Assembly (NCBI RefSeq): GCF_000213175.1
Contig: NW_009799103.1
Span: 3,060,636-3,124,635, forward strand
Reading direction: 5' to 3'
Length of the DNA stretch: 64,000 bases
Origin: Neurospora tetrasperma FGSC 2508
Lineage: Eukaryota > Ascomycota > Sordariomycetes > Sordariales > Sordariaceae
Shown: in pieces, positions 48,591 through 59,214 of the stretch
Position numbering within the stretch: position 1 is the stretch's first letter
Layout: each line of letters opens with the position of its first letter
Made by a program: the position numbers and the translations under genes
Notes under the pieces: model-generated
Database searches by the model: none
The model's input: the letters and a program-made list of their open reading frames with translations, nothing else
What the model was told of the DNA's origin: nothing

Positions 48591-49896
48591 AACTGAGGCA
48601 TGGGGCTCTACGCACCATGAACAAAGGAAGAGTTGAGGCGCGCTGAGTGATGGTTATGAGGTTGTAGTATGTCTGCAGTTTTACCCTAATCAAGAGAACC
48701 GTACTTGTCCACCGAAGAGGAAATTCCCGAGTCCGTATTGCATGGTCAGTCATCGGGATGTTTGAGTCGGATTTGAGGCACATGTTCACGCCCTCGGTTG
48801 CTCTTCTCTCGCTCTCCCCTTCCTATGTCTCAACAGTGTTGACTCAAAAGGCGGCTGATGCCAATTGTTATGCACAAACTCATCAAAACGTCCAGTCTCC
48901 CCAAGTCAAGAAGCCCTTTGATGTAGCTCCCGCTCCTGGTCAGGGACTGTAATGCCTGATGTTTATGAACGTTTCCCCGCTCTCCGTACACACTTCGAGC
49001 TACCCTGCTTATAGTTTGACCCTGTTTTCTCTTTCAACAAACACCTTTGGACCCATACAGATCCTAGCCCAACACCAAGCAGCAGGCCTCCCAATTCCGT
49101 CTTGTGATTTTAGAAGCTCACATCTTGGCTAACAATCGGGCAGTCTTTTACATTTATAGGTATTCTTTGCTGCTGCTTATCTAAGTGTAAGTTGGAGACT
49201 GACATCGTCCACAGTGCTGATATGAAAAAAACGGCATGCAAACATTCCGCTTCTACTCCATATCTCAAGCTCAAACAGTTACCTGCCGCATCGAATGGCC
49301 ACCCGTGCCGCGGCCCAAGACGTCCGGCGATGCATAGAAACCACCCATGTGAGCGAGCATGGATTGCTCTCGAAGCCGGGGAAAGGAATGTGATAATGAA
49401 TCGCGGAACACTTTCCCCTCTTTTTAATATATAACTTCTCAATGGCGCTCCAAGCTAGCCAAATTTCTCTATCAGCCCTACTATTAAACAATGTAAAGCT
49501 TCGGGGAAATGTTCTGCCCGCAGTTAATAGTCGATATTTGAGCGGCTCGTTGGTGATGATGGTTGAAAAACTCTTTCTTCTTCCCCTCATCTTGTGCCGT
49601 CCGGCGTTGATAGAATGTCTGGTGGCTTGAAACTTGAACGCTCATGGTATCATGACCACACTCTCTCAGATAATGACAATGTCAATGAGTCGTAGAGGTA
49701 GTCGAAGTGCTTTCAAGATGCATATAAAGCCATGACGATAACCTCAACCAGAGTCTCTCAACTCGAGCTTCAAACACAGGCACCCACCTCCATAGCCAAG
49801 TTCAGCCTGCTCCTGAAGGTCAAGCCAAAAGAGCAACTCTGATCCACCAACACCAAGTCTTTCTCAAGCAGCCAAGCACTCTAAAGCAAGGTCAAA
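48591..49896. other. Intergenic region protease / barrel gene
   Basis: About 1.3 kb. It contains a TATAAA at 49723-49728 for the next gene. Short open frames (48758-48952, 49442-49630) lack supporting features. Confidence 0.5.
49723..49728 (+). promoter_or_regulatory. TATA box upstream of the barrel-protein gene
   Basis: TATAAA in catataaagcc, 169 bp before the ATG at 49897. Confidence 0.5.
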
Positions 49897-50350
49897 ATGC
49901 TCTTCCAACCCATCCTCACCAGCACCCTCTCCCTTCTCATCCTCTCCTTCGGCTTCACTTTTGCCGCTCCAGCCCCAGCCCCCGACACCCCCATCGCGAT
50001 CCGCGAAGTCTCAAACCACCGAAACCCTGGACCCCCGCTCCTTCTCCTCCCGTATAACCTGGTACAACACCGGCCTCGGCGCCTGCGGCACTGTTTCCAA
50101 TGACGGCCAACTTGTCGTCGCGCTGAACCACGACCAATTCGACCCGTCCACGCCCAACGGCAACCCGAACCGCAACTCGCTCTGCGGCCGCCGGATCAAA
50201 GTCAATGCGAACGGCAGGAGCGTCACGGTCACGCTGGTTGATCGATGCGCCGGGTGTCCGTATGGTGGATTGGATTTGAGTCCGGCGGCGTTTTCGGTGT
50301 TGGCGAGCACGAGTGTGGGGGTGGTGCAGGGGAGTTGGGATTGGGTTTGA
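49897..50350 (+). pseudogene. Frameshifted small secreted double-psi beta-barrel (expansin/RlpA-like) protein
   Basis: The ATG at 49897 opens a good signal peptide (MLFQPILTSTLSLLILSFGF, then APAPAPD), but that frame stops near 50100. The DPBB domain lies in the +1 frame and runs to the TGA at 50350: RITWYNTGLGACG, VVALNHDQFD, LCGRRIKV, VTVTLVDRCAGCPYGGLDLSPAAF, GVVQGSW. That is the complete fold of small fungal secreted barwin/expansin-like proteins. The domain frame has no ATG of its own, and no AG acceptor exists between about 49990 and 50095, so an intron cannot repair the join. One surplus base somewhere around 49990-50050 is implied; ggacccccgctc (five C) is a candidate. This is either an inactivating mutation or an assembly error, and the intact domain and TATA box favour a recent or artefactual change. 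Confidence 0.75.
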
Positions 50351-51229
50351 GGGTCTACGAAGGCCATTAGGTATGGGGGCTTTGGATACTGGGAACTGGG
50401 AGAGAGTCAACCTAAACTTTTAAAGGCAGGTGGACTTGGCTGGGGTGTGTGGTGCATGCCGGGGGGAACTGAGAAACTTGTGAGGGGCTTGATGCTGGGC
50501 TGAGGAAAGGGATTGGATGGGACGACACGGATAGTTGTCGGGGAAGGAGGGAGCGGAAAGGTGCGTGGCGGACGGGGCGGACGGGCAGGCAAGGGGGTGA
50601 GGTGAGGGATGATCTTGAGCTCTTGACGGATCTTTTGTTTCATAAGTATTCGATTGAGTGTCCGTTTATCTGTTTTCTTTTCCCGCTTGGCCAGCGGGAA
50701 CTTCCATCTTTCTCATTTTCTTTTCGATTCTGCAAACACTCATTATGGTTGTGGGCGGGACAAAGCTTGCGCCACAACAACCTTTACAAAGTCTTCGACC
50801 ACCTCATTCTTTGGACCAAACTAGGTTTGCGTTGCCCTAAGGGAGGTTGCAAACTCCTGGTTTTGAGGTATTTCTGAAACTCTTAGCTATTCATATTCAA
50901 GCTGCAGTTCAAATCAAGCTTACGATCTGTCTATTGTGAATCTTCGCCGTGTCCTGGACGATACCAGTGTAATCATTTGTTTACTTACCCCTTAATCCCA
51001 TGACGGCCTCAAAGCAGCTGTCATGCTTTCAAGAAGCCCCACCTGCCACTGACAAGGAGCTGGCTGGCTTGTGGGCCATCACTTTTTGAAATCATTTTGT
51101 TCGGGTTCATACTGTGTGCAAAAAGCCTTCACAGCCACCGTACAGAAATGATTACGCAAAGCAAGACTCTTTCTGTTGCTTATAGTTTTGACAATCGACG
51201 AGCTAACTCCAACAATAACAACAAGTAAT
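50351..51229. other. Intergenic region
   Basis: 879 bp between the barrel gene and tRNA-Tyr; no feature recognised. Confidence 0.5.
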
Positions 51230-51317
51230 CCCCTTGTGGTGTAGTTGGCTATCACGTTCGGCTGTAATTGCGAGATTGTATACCGAAAGGTCACCGGCTC
51301 GATTCCGGTCGAGGGGA
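51230..51317 (+). tRNA. tRNA-Tyr(GTA) with 14-nt intron
   Basis: A full cloverleaf folds. The acceptor stem is ccccttg/cgagggg (7 pairs), then T8, a D arm gtg/cac and an anticodon stem ttcgg/ccgaa. The loop is C-T-GTA-A then an intron at 51268-51281 in the canonical place after base 37. The T arm is accgg/ccggt. The mature length is 74 nt before CCA. The C1-G72 pair and A73 are eukaryotic tyrosine identity elements and confirm the GTA anticodon reading. The T loop begins with C at position 54 (ctcgatt) instead of the usual T. Confidence 0.93.
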
Positions 51318-51327
51318 AAGTTGTTCG

Positions 51328-51337
51328 TTTTTTTTTT
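51328..51337 (+). terminator. Pol III terminator of tRNA-Tyr
   Basis: A run of ten T starting 11 nt after the tRNA end, followed by a second T7 at 51342-51348. Confidence 0.85.
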
Positions 51338-51348
51338 GCTCTTTTTTT

Positions 51349-51936
51349 CTGACTTCTTTGCTTCCGTTACGACTCTCGTCAACTTCTTCAGGCCGCTCAT
51401 CCAAATCGCCAATGTAGATCATCGCAGGTTGTGAATATATAACATCATTGAGTTAGGTAACGTATCATGCTTTTTGCCCTATCTCGTTGGGATGATTGGC
51501 AGTGTCTCAAGCCACTGAATGACAAAAGGACCAAAGCCAAAGAAAAACAGTTAACGGTACTTAAGGTATTGAAGTGGTAAATGGATGGCGGTTTGAGCAA
51601 CACCTCAACTTTGAAGACTATGGTGGCATGGAGGATGGTGGAATGGCGACATCTGAAAAATGCATTGCGCGAGTGAGATGCGTCTTCCCCGCTCCTTCGC
51701 ACGGCTGATCACCTACCATCACCACCATTCCACCATCACGCCAAATAGCACAAACATGAGGTCATCGCCAACTTGTCCACCGCGACCTCATAAATGTAAA
51801 GAGGTTCTCCTTGGATGCGGATGAAAAGCGCAAAACTGTCAATTCCCTTGACACCCCCAAAGTTTCCAAAGCAAAGCCTTTCCAAACAAAATCAAAAATC
51901 TCAACTTCTCCGGATCAAGCCTCCTATCAACGCAAC
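51349..51936. other. Intergenic region tRNA-Tyr / TauD gene
   Basis: 588 bp, probably the TauD promoter. It contains two 9/10 matches to the CYS3 consensus ATGRYRYCAT, at 51620-51629 and 51643-51652. No gene seen. Confidence 0.45.
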
Positions 51937-53314
51937 ATGGCTACGGCAGCCATTCAGGTTTCAGTCCCAGCTCCGGTCGGACAACCAGATATCGGGTACG
52001 CTCCTGACCATGACAAGTACCTCGCAAGAGTCAAAAGACGACGAGAAAACGAAAAGTTGGAGTCGTCTCTTCCGCCAGATTTCCCTCAAAGACTAGACTC
52101 GGATCTTGTGTGGGACGGCAACACCCTGGCCGAGACCTACGACTGGAACTACAGATTGACAGAAGAGGACATTGATGAAATCGAGTCCGCACTTCGCCAT
52201 TTCAAGAGTTAGTACAGCCAGCTCCCGAGGGCATCTCTCGTACCAGTCCTTGGACATCAAGCCATCAACTAACCGTCATCGCATGACAGGCCTCAACAAA
52301 CCCCTAGGATACATCAACCAAGAAACCTTCCCCCTCGCCCGCCTACACCACACCCTCCGCTCCCTCTCCCACGAGCTCCACCACGGCCACGGCTTCAAAG
52401 TCCTCCGCGGGCTCCCCGTCACCTCCCACACACGCGAGGAAAACATCATCATCTACGCCGGCGTCTCCTCGTACGTCGCCCCCATCCGCGGCCGCCAGGA
52501 CAACCAGCACAACGGCCACCCAGCCGACGTAGTCCTAGCACACATCAAAGACTTGTCTTCGACTGTTTCTGACGTGAGCAAAATCGGTGCTCCCGCCTAC
52601 ACCACCGAGAAACAAGTCTTCCACACCGACGCAGGCGACATCGTCGCCCTCTTTTGCTTGGGGGAGGCCGCCGAGGGCGGACAGAGTTATCTGTCTAGCA
52701 GCTGGAAGGTGTACAACGAGCTGGCAGCCACTCGGCCCGATCTGATTCGCACGCTGGCGGAGCCGTGGGTGGCAGACGAGTTTGGCAAGGAAGGGAGGAA
52801 GTTTTCTGTTCGACCGCTTTTGCATTATTACCAGCCTGCTACTGCTGCTGCTGCTGCTGTTTCTGGGGAAGGAAAGCCAAAGCCCAAGCCCGAACGGCTC
52901 ATTATCCAGTACGCCCGCCGCACGTTTACGGGATACTGGGGATTACCGAGGTCGGCGGATATCCCGCCCATTACGGAGGCGCAGGCGGAGGCGTTGGATG
53001 CGCTGCATTTTACGGCGGAGAAGTATGCGGTTACGCTGGATTTTAGGCAGGGGGATATCCAGTTTGTGAATAACTTGAGTGTGTTCCATTCGAGGGCGGG
53101 GTTTAGAGATGAGGGGGAGAAGCAGAGGCATTTGGTTAGGTTGTGGTTGAGAGATCCGGAGAATGCGTGGGAGACGCCCGAGGCGTTGAGGGAGCGGTGG
53201 GAACGCGTGTATGGCGGGGTGAGTCCGGAGAGGGAGGTGTTTCCGCTTGAGCCACAGATTAGGAGCGCGAGTAAGGGGGAAAGCGTGGGGACGCAGGGTG
53301 GGGGAGGGTATTGA
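51937..53314 (+). CDS. TauD/TfdA family Fe(II)/2-oxoglutarate dioxygenase
   Basis: Two exons, 51937-52207 and 52290-53314, encode 431 residues. These enzymes use Fe(II), O2 and 2-oxoglutarate to hydroxylate small molecules; TauD releases sulfite from taurine. The iron triad is visible: H-x-D in VFHTDAGD (about residues 201-203) and a distal His in NNLSVFHSRAG (about 356). A probable 2OG-binding Arg lies in HLVRLWLRD. The N-terminal about 60 residues and the segment GFKVLRGLPV are typical of the large fungal TauD branch. The substrate is unknown; a sulfonate is suggested only by the downstream permease. An Ala run (GCTGCTGCT) marks a low-complexity loop. The start is ATG 51937; the frame extends upstream to a TTG at 51811 without ATG. 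The intron has a gttagt donor and an acag acceptor. Confidence 0.9.
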
Positions 53315-53625
53315 TGAGGGAGGTTGAGGCGTCGATTCTGAGTGTAGCTTGGTTGGACGACTTGGATGTTTGAGTAGTCTGATGTGTGTGATATAACTAG
53401 ACCTTGAATGACATTGGATTTTCGAGTCAATGTGTAGTCTTCAGATACGAAGGCTGTTGTTCAACCGGATAGAACTGTTCTCGAATGCCTTGAAGTTGCC
53501 CATGGGAATGCTACCACATGTGGCTTTCTCACTTGAAGTACTTCTCAACAGACGAAAAGAAATCGCCTCTAATGTCACCACCAAGCCACACTGTTAACGC
53601 GGCGTGGGGTCTTCTCGCACCTATA

Positions 53626-53652
53626 GCACCATTTGCGCCATAATGGTGCCAT
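53626..53652. promoter_or_regulatory. Inverted repeat overlapping a CYS3-like site
   Basis: GCACCATT and AATGGTGC form perfect 8-base arms around an 8-base spacer. The right arm overlaps ATGGTGCCAT (53643-53652), which matches ATGRYRYCAT, the binding consensus of the Neurospora sulfur regulator CYS3. It lies 558 bp upstream of the permease. The same 10-mer class occurs elsewhere in this window by chance, so binding is only a hypothesis. Confidence 0.35.
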
Positions 53653-54086
53653 TCGAACCCCCCATCTCCAAAGCACGACAATCACCGAGAGTTTAGCATG
53701 CTGTAAACTACACCAAGAATACCAAAAGCCTGCCAATGATAAAGCGATGAGGCAAGATGACGAGCGTTACCTCTACCACATTTGGCCGTCTGCCGCTGTC
53801 CTTGGCCATGTCTCTCATTGTGACTCTGCAGGTGATGACCTTCCTCGTCCGGCAGGCGTGGGATTGGATCGATGTGATAACAATAATGGCAAGTCGGTTT
53901 TGCTAGCCATAACTGTCCATATAAGCCGCCGCCAAGGACATGCAATATCGACCATTTATCGCGAGCGAAGGCACTCGGCTATCACACATTCGACGCTTCG
54001 AGAGTGCTTGAGGCAGAGAAGGCGTGTGAAGGGATCTAGAGCGTGGGGTGAGAAGAATAAAGGAATGGAACTGTTGGAAGTGCCGG

Positions 54087-54102
54087 GATTCATATATGAA
54101 TC
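54087..54102. promoter_or_regulatory. 16-bp perfect palindrome in permease promoter
   Basis: GATTCATA followed by TATGAATC, 108 bp before the permease ATG. It could be a factor site or a TATA-like element (catatatg). Confidence 0.4.
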
Positions 54103-54210
54103 TGGTGGTTGTTCGGATCTTTCCTCACAATAGCAACAGGTTCCCAGTTCATCTTGTCTTTCATGCCGTAACATAACACCGCCCACGTCTATTCACATCC
54201 AAACATACCG

Positions 54211-56498
54211 ATGTCCTTCAACTGGCGACGGCCGTTCACTCGCCGGCAAGGCGATGATCGTACTAAGAGCGAATCCCACTATCGACCCAATGGGCCCTTC
54301 AACGGCGATGGTGGCACCGTCAGCGATGGCAGTCTCCAATACACCGTCGAAAAAGGCGGCAACGACTCTCCGCCTGCCTACCAAGAAGCCACGGGCGCGC
54401 CGGTCGAAGTCAACTCTCCGCTGGGATACTCCGTCGGCCCTTTGTCCATCATCATGCTCAACATCGGCAAGATGATTGGTACAGGCGTGTATTCGACTCG
54501 TGAGCCACCCCTCCAGTTCTTCTCTTATCCTTCTTTCTCTGCGTTTTCCGTGCGTACTATCATGGGCTGGTGTTGATTGCGTCCCTTCTCGATCTTGTTC
54601 TTTCGGGAAACGGTTATACAGCATCAAACATTCTTCGAGGTACCGGATCCGTGGGTCTGTCCATGATCTTCTGGGCTCTCGGCTTCTTGACGTCGGTTGC
54701 GAATCTCTCGGTGTATCTCGAATATGCGGCGTACTTCCCGAATCGATCGGGGTCTGAGGTGGTATACCTGGAACAGGCGTATCCAAGACCGAGATGGCTG
54801 TTCCCGACGGCGTTTGCGTTTCAGTCGGTGGCGTTGTCGTTTAGTAGCAGTAATGCTATCGGTAAGTGATTTGCTTGTTCCATCTCCGAAGCGTTCAGGG
54901 AAAAAAAATGGTTGGACTGACTCACGTGAACAACGCGCAGTCCTTGCACAGTACTTGTTTAGAATAAACGGCCATTCTCCAACAGCTTGGGAACTCAAAG
55001 GCGTAGCTGTAGCTGGGTATACGGTCGCCGCTTTGTGTACGTCTCTTTCCACTCGTGCGTCCATACCACTCTCTCAATGCTAACTCGCTCCCTTTTATTT
55101 TTCAGTCGTCTCCTTCCACACCCGCCTCTCATACCTCTTCGCCAACGGCATCGGCATCATCAAAGTCCTCACCCTCATCTTCATTTCCATAATCGGCCTG
55201 GTCGTGCTAGGCGGGCATGTCTCCACCACTCGGATCCCCGACCCCCGTGTCAATTTTCGCGATGCCTTTTCTGGTCAAGCAACGCCCTATGGCGTCACCA
55301 ATGCGCTATACAAGATCATCTTCTCGTACGCTGGGTTCGAAAACGCCTTTAACGTGGTCAACGAGGTGAAGAGCCCCGTGAAGCAGATCAGAAGGAACGG
55401 GTTTGTCGCGCTGCTCATCGTGGCCGTGCTGTATATCCTGGCGAATGTGGCGTACTTTGCCGCGGTGCCCAAGGATGAGCTGGTGCAGAGTCAGCAGATT
55501 GCGGCGAGCCTGTTCTTTACCAAGGTGTTTGGGTCGAGTGGTGCGGTGAGGGGGTTGAATTTCCTGATTGCCTTGAGCTCATTTGGGAATCTGATTGCTG
55601 TGTTGATTGGGTCGTCGAGGTTGATTAGGGAGTGTGGAAGGTGAGTCTTGAGGGATTTGTTTGTTCGGTCATATTCATGGTGATTGCTGACGCATATTCT
55701 TTCCGTGATAACAGGCAAGGCGTGCTTCCATTCCCACGCTTCTGGGCTTCCACCCGCCCCTTTGGCACTCCGCTTGGACCGTACTTCGTCAAATGGGCGT
55801 TGACTATCCTCATGATTTTGGCACCTCCCGCTGGTGACGCCTTCAACTTCATCACCGATCTCCAAGTACTGCCTTCGGCCTTCTTCCAGTTGATCATGGG
55901 AATAGGTCTATACGTCGTCCGCTACCGACGATCTCGGCTCAACCTTCCCCGCCCGGAGTCCAAAGCCTGGGACCTTGTAGTCGTGTTCAACATCTTGGTG
56001 CAGCTGTACCTGATCGTCATGCCGTGGTATCCGCCCGCGGGAGGAGCGTACGCGGGAGATGTCAGCTTTTGGTACGGAACCTATGTGGTCACGGGTATTG
56101 GAATGTAAGTCCTCAATTCGGTTTTGTTTTTCATCTTGTAAAGCCGCCGCGATTTGCAGAAAAGTGAGTGGTCAACTGACGCGGGCACCAGCTTGATCGC
56201 ATGCGCCATCTATTACTACCTCTGGATCTCCGTGATCCCGAAGCTGCGGCGCTATCGCATTCGTCAGGAGGTTCTGCGACTTGAGGATGGTGCGCAGAGT
56301 CACAGACTTGTCAAGGTGCCGGTTGCCAAGTTGGCTGATTGGGATGCCACGCACGATGCTGTTGGTCGCCCGTTGGATGGCTCCACGATTCGTCCACATC
56401 ACGGCTCGGCTGGAAGTGACGGCGGTTCGGACGAGAAAAAGCCAACTTCGGCGGATGAAGTACCGCTAGGAAGAGATGACCAGGATGTAGAGAAGTGA
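54211..56498 (+). CDS. Amino-acid permease, MUP1-like (methionine) APC family
   Basis: Six exons, 54211-54499, 54622-54861, 54941-55036, 55106-55640, 55715-56104 and 56192-56498, encode 618 residues. The protein has a polar N-terminal tail of about 70 residues and about 12 hydrophobic spans, starting with LSIIMLNIGKMIGTGVYSTPSN. That GTG-containing unwound helix 1 is the substrate site of APC/LAT-type transporters. VYLEQAYPRP, SYAGFENAFNVVNEVKSPVKQIRR and FPRFWASTRPFGTPLGPYFVKW match the MUP1 high-affinity methionine permease branch. The C-terminal tail is charged (SDEKKPTSADE), as in endocytosis-regulated permeases. Five introns of 69-122 nt have canonical ends. The gene follows the TauD gene on the same strand and is tail-to-tail with the NLR gene, with only 104 bp between stops. 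Methionine as substrate is inferred. Confidence 0.92.
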
Positions 56499-56602
56499 AG
56501 AAACATTACTGAGCTGTGATGATGGGTATATTCTGTTCAAATCTTGTGTGCCCTATCGACCAGTCTCTTGGTATGTCGCGCTATAGGAGAGTGACTGTCA
56601 CC

Positions 56603-59214
56603 TTATGACTCGATTTCCTCTTTTCTCTCATTTCTCAAAACAACATCAAGCCACCTCTTTGACCGATCATGAGACTCCATGCCTGCTTCTACTGTCGGTT
56701 CTGTCGTTGACTCGGCGTTTGGTTCCAAGTCTGACTCTGGATCCTCATTTATCGAAACCGCGCCCATATTCTGAAGCTTCTGAACTACCTTCGCAGCGAC
56801 CTCCTCCTCCTTGTCAAAGTTGCTCCAGATTGATGGAAAAAATTTTCTCAACCAGTCAAGGCTTTCTCTGCGGCCGGTTTGAAAAGATTGCAATATTCCA
56901 CTCAGATCGACAGATTGTGCAAAGTCGTCATAGTAGTTTTCCAGTAGAAACAACAACGTAGCGGGTGAAGTGAAGAAAATGGTAGCTAGAAACTCGACAA
57001 TATTGCCCTTGAATGGCTGTTTGTTGCCGTATAAGTGATAGTCATACCATATCAAGTCCAAGGATGAGCAAAGAAGGTGACTGCCGACAGTTTCAAGTAG
57101 AGATCGAGAAAGATGGAAGGCTGACACGACCAAAAGACGGAGTAAAACAATGATTTCGTCTGACGGTCTATCCCCAACCCACTCAATTCCATCATATATA
57201 GTCGACATGACTAGGGGTAGGGAATCGCTGGCAAGATAATATGTGTCGGTGTCTGGGGCCACATTAATCAGGAAGAAACGGAATGCCAGCTGGTAATCCA
57301 AGAATTCTTCAGCGGACACAACTTGTCGGGCTAAGCCCTCATAACTGTGAATACTTATATAGCCTTCGGCCGCGCATCCGTGACCCTCAACGTTCATTCG
57401 GAGAATGACATTGGGTAGGTAAGTCTTCATCGTTGCAAGATGGAGACACTTGAGCTGGTCTGATGGCTTGAATCGATCGGAAGTCAGGAATTCTTTGATA
57501 GTGTAGTGGGAGAGATTGCAACGAAGCGCCTTGCGGTAGCTGTCCTGTGAAAACGAAACAAGGCAACCACAGCAATCTTTAAGCCTGTCGAGATTACAAC
57601 GAATAGAGATTTGGTTGGCCCGTTCTGAGGATCCTGAACTATGCAACGCATAGGCGCTTAAGACTTCGGTAACATCCAACAAACGTTCATCGTAGTTGAT
57701 CAGATTTTCCGTGTAGATGAGCCAATGGATGGTGAATCGGACAAGTTCGAGATCATCTGAATGAATAAGATTCAAGATCCTCGTGTAGGTTTCGTCCAAG
57801 TCCTTGGGGAGAGTTTTGATCGTTTCCCTGACGTCTTCGTGCGTTGCGCAGTTGAGACGACGAAGAATATCCAGCTGGCAGACGGCCCAACGAAACATGC
57901 CTTTTGCTCCCTTGGCAAGTGCATCAATCACCTCAAGCTTCAGATCGTCGGGCCAGTGCTTGAAACTGTCACTTCGACTGATGCTTCCTTCGACAAAGAC
58001 CCGAATATCCTTTTCCACTTCCTCATGTGAAGTAAGCACGGAAAGGGAGATGGGAGCCATGACTCGCTCAATGTCGGCGTATTCACGGCTAGTGGTCAAG
58101 AGTTGAATCTTCTGGAATCGCTGATCGGTAGCCAGTTTACGGAGAACGTCGAGGAATCTATCTCGTGGCTGTTGACTCTCATCCAAAGCATCGACGGCGA
58201 CATATACTGTGTCCAAACTGTCAAGTTGCGTAAGGAGCGCTGAGAGGAGTTTGGTTATGTCGGGATCTTGGCCGCTTCGGTAGATATCGTAGGTCAAGCT
58301 TGAGACCGTGTCAGTTTTCCGACAGAGCTGGCTGATGAGCCATCGGAGGAAGGAAAAGGTTTCATCGCGGTTGTGGCCGTGATAGCAGTAATAGTAGACG
58401 AGTGCCACGCTGCCCGAGCATTTGGTCTTGATGAGTTGCTCGATAATATGAGAGGCAAGGATGGTCTTCCCTGCCCCGGGGATGCCGTGTATCCAAAGGG
58501 AGCGTTCCTTAGACTGTTTGTTCACCCAGAGCTTCCACTCTTGGGAGCGGAAGATCCAGTCACCGGTTTTCTTCTCATAGAGACTGTTTGCGGTGTTGTG
58601 ATTTGAAGAAGGGTTGATTTGGACGAGCCAGGCATGCAGTCTGTCCTGTTCCGCTCGATTGAGCTTCGCTTTCATCGACTGAACTTCGGATCTGTTCATC
58701 AGAGTTAGATATCACCATGTATACAACTGCAATTATGATATACGTACAATACAGATGCAGTGAGAGCTGCACCGATGGTCTGCTTGTGTGTTGCGATCGC
58801 CTTCAGTAAGGCCACTGCTTCGTCTTTTCTGAAAGGCCAAGCGAGTTCATCGAGAGTTGGCAGCCTCGCCTGCAACCGTTTGCGCCTAGAACGACTGCCT
58901 CCTGGTGCAGCTGTGCCAGAGGTCGAGTTCAATTTGAGAAGACCGTGTAAGTTGCGAATCGTTTCTTGACACCCTTGGATGGGTCCATTTTGTCCTCTTA
59001 GTTGTCTGATGATCTGGGCGTCTTCAAAGTCGTCTTCGCGTAATATCTTCAATCCTTCTAATACTGAAGTGAGCGAGTTTAGCTCGATGAAGATCACTCG
59101 GATTTCGCGCGGATGGTTCTTGATGCCGTCAATGTAGCTCTTGCAGGTCTTTGCGACTTCTCCTGCTAGGCCTACTACGGCAATGAGGCTAGCCGTGAAC
59201 GATAATGGATCCAT
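56603..59214 (-). CDS. NACHT NOD-like receptor with Helo-like N-terminal domain
   Basis: Two exons on the minus strand, 59214-58748 and 58691-56603, encode 851 residues. The N-terminus (MDPLSFTASLIAVVGLAGEVAKTC, to about 150) matches the fungal STAND N-terminal (Helo-like) domain, which in related proteins triggers cell death. A NACHT ATPase follows: Walker A HGIPGAGKTIL (about 223-233), Walker B VYVAVDALDES (about 321), then LLTTSREY (sensor) and a GMFRWAVCQLDILRR helix seen in fungal NLRs. The C-terminal half (about 430-851) contains no ankyrin, WD40 or TPR repeat that I can see. It is helical, Leu-rich and ends in an acidic tail. Such proteins act in non-self recognition and heterokaryon incompatibility, or remain uncharacterised. 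The intron join (VL/SEVQ) uses acceptor gaacag; the frame is open across the rest. Codon choice looks less biased than in neighbouring metabolic genes. Confidence 0.9.

Larger units (their letters stand above)
53315..54210. other. Intergenic region TauD / permease with palindromic elements
   Basis: 896 bp. It contains an 8-bp inverted repeat (53626-53649) overlapping a perfect CYS3-type 10-mer (53643-53652) and a 16-bp perfect palindrome at 54087-54102. No gene is supported; the open frame 53633-54133 lacks ATG and composition support. Confidence 0.5.

Noticed and set aside
49644-49653. Perfect CYS3-type 10-mer ATGGTATCAT
   Set aside because: It is upstream of the barrel-protein gene, but with no link to sulfur metabolism; probably chance.
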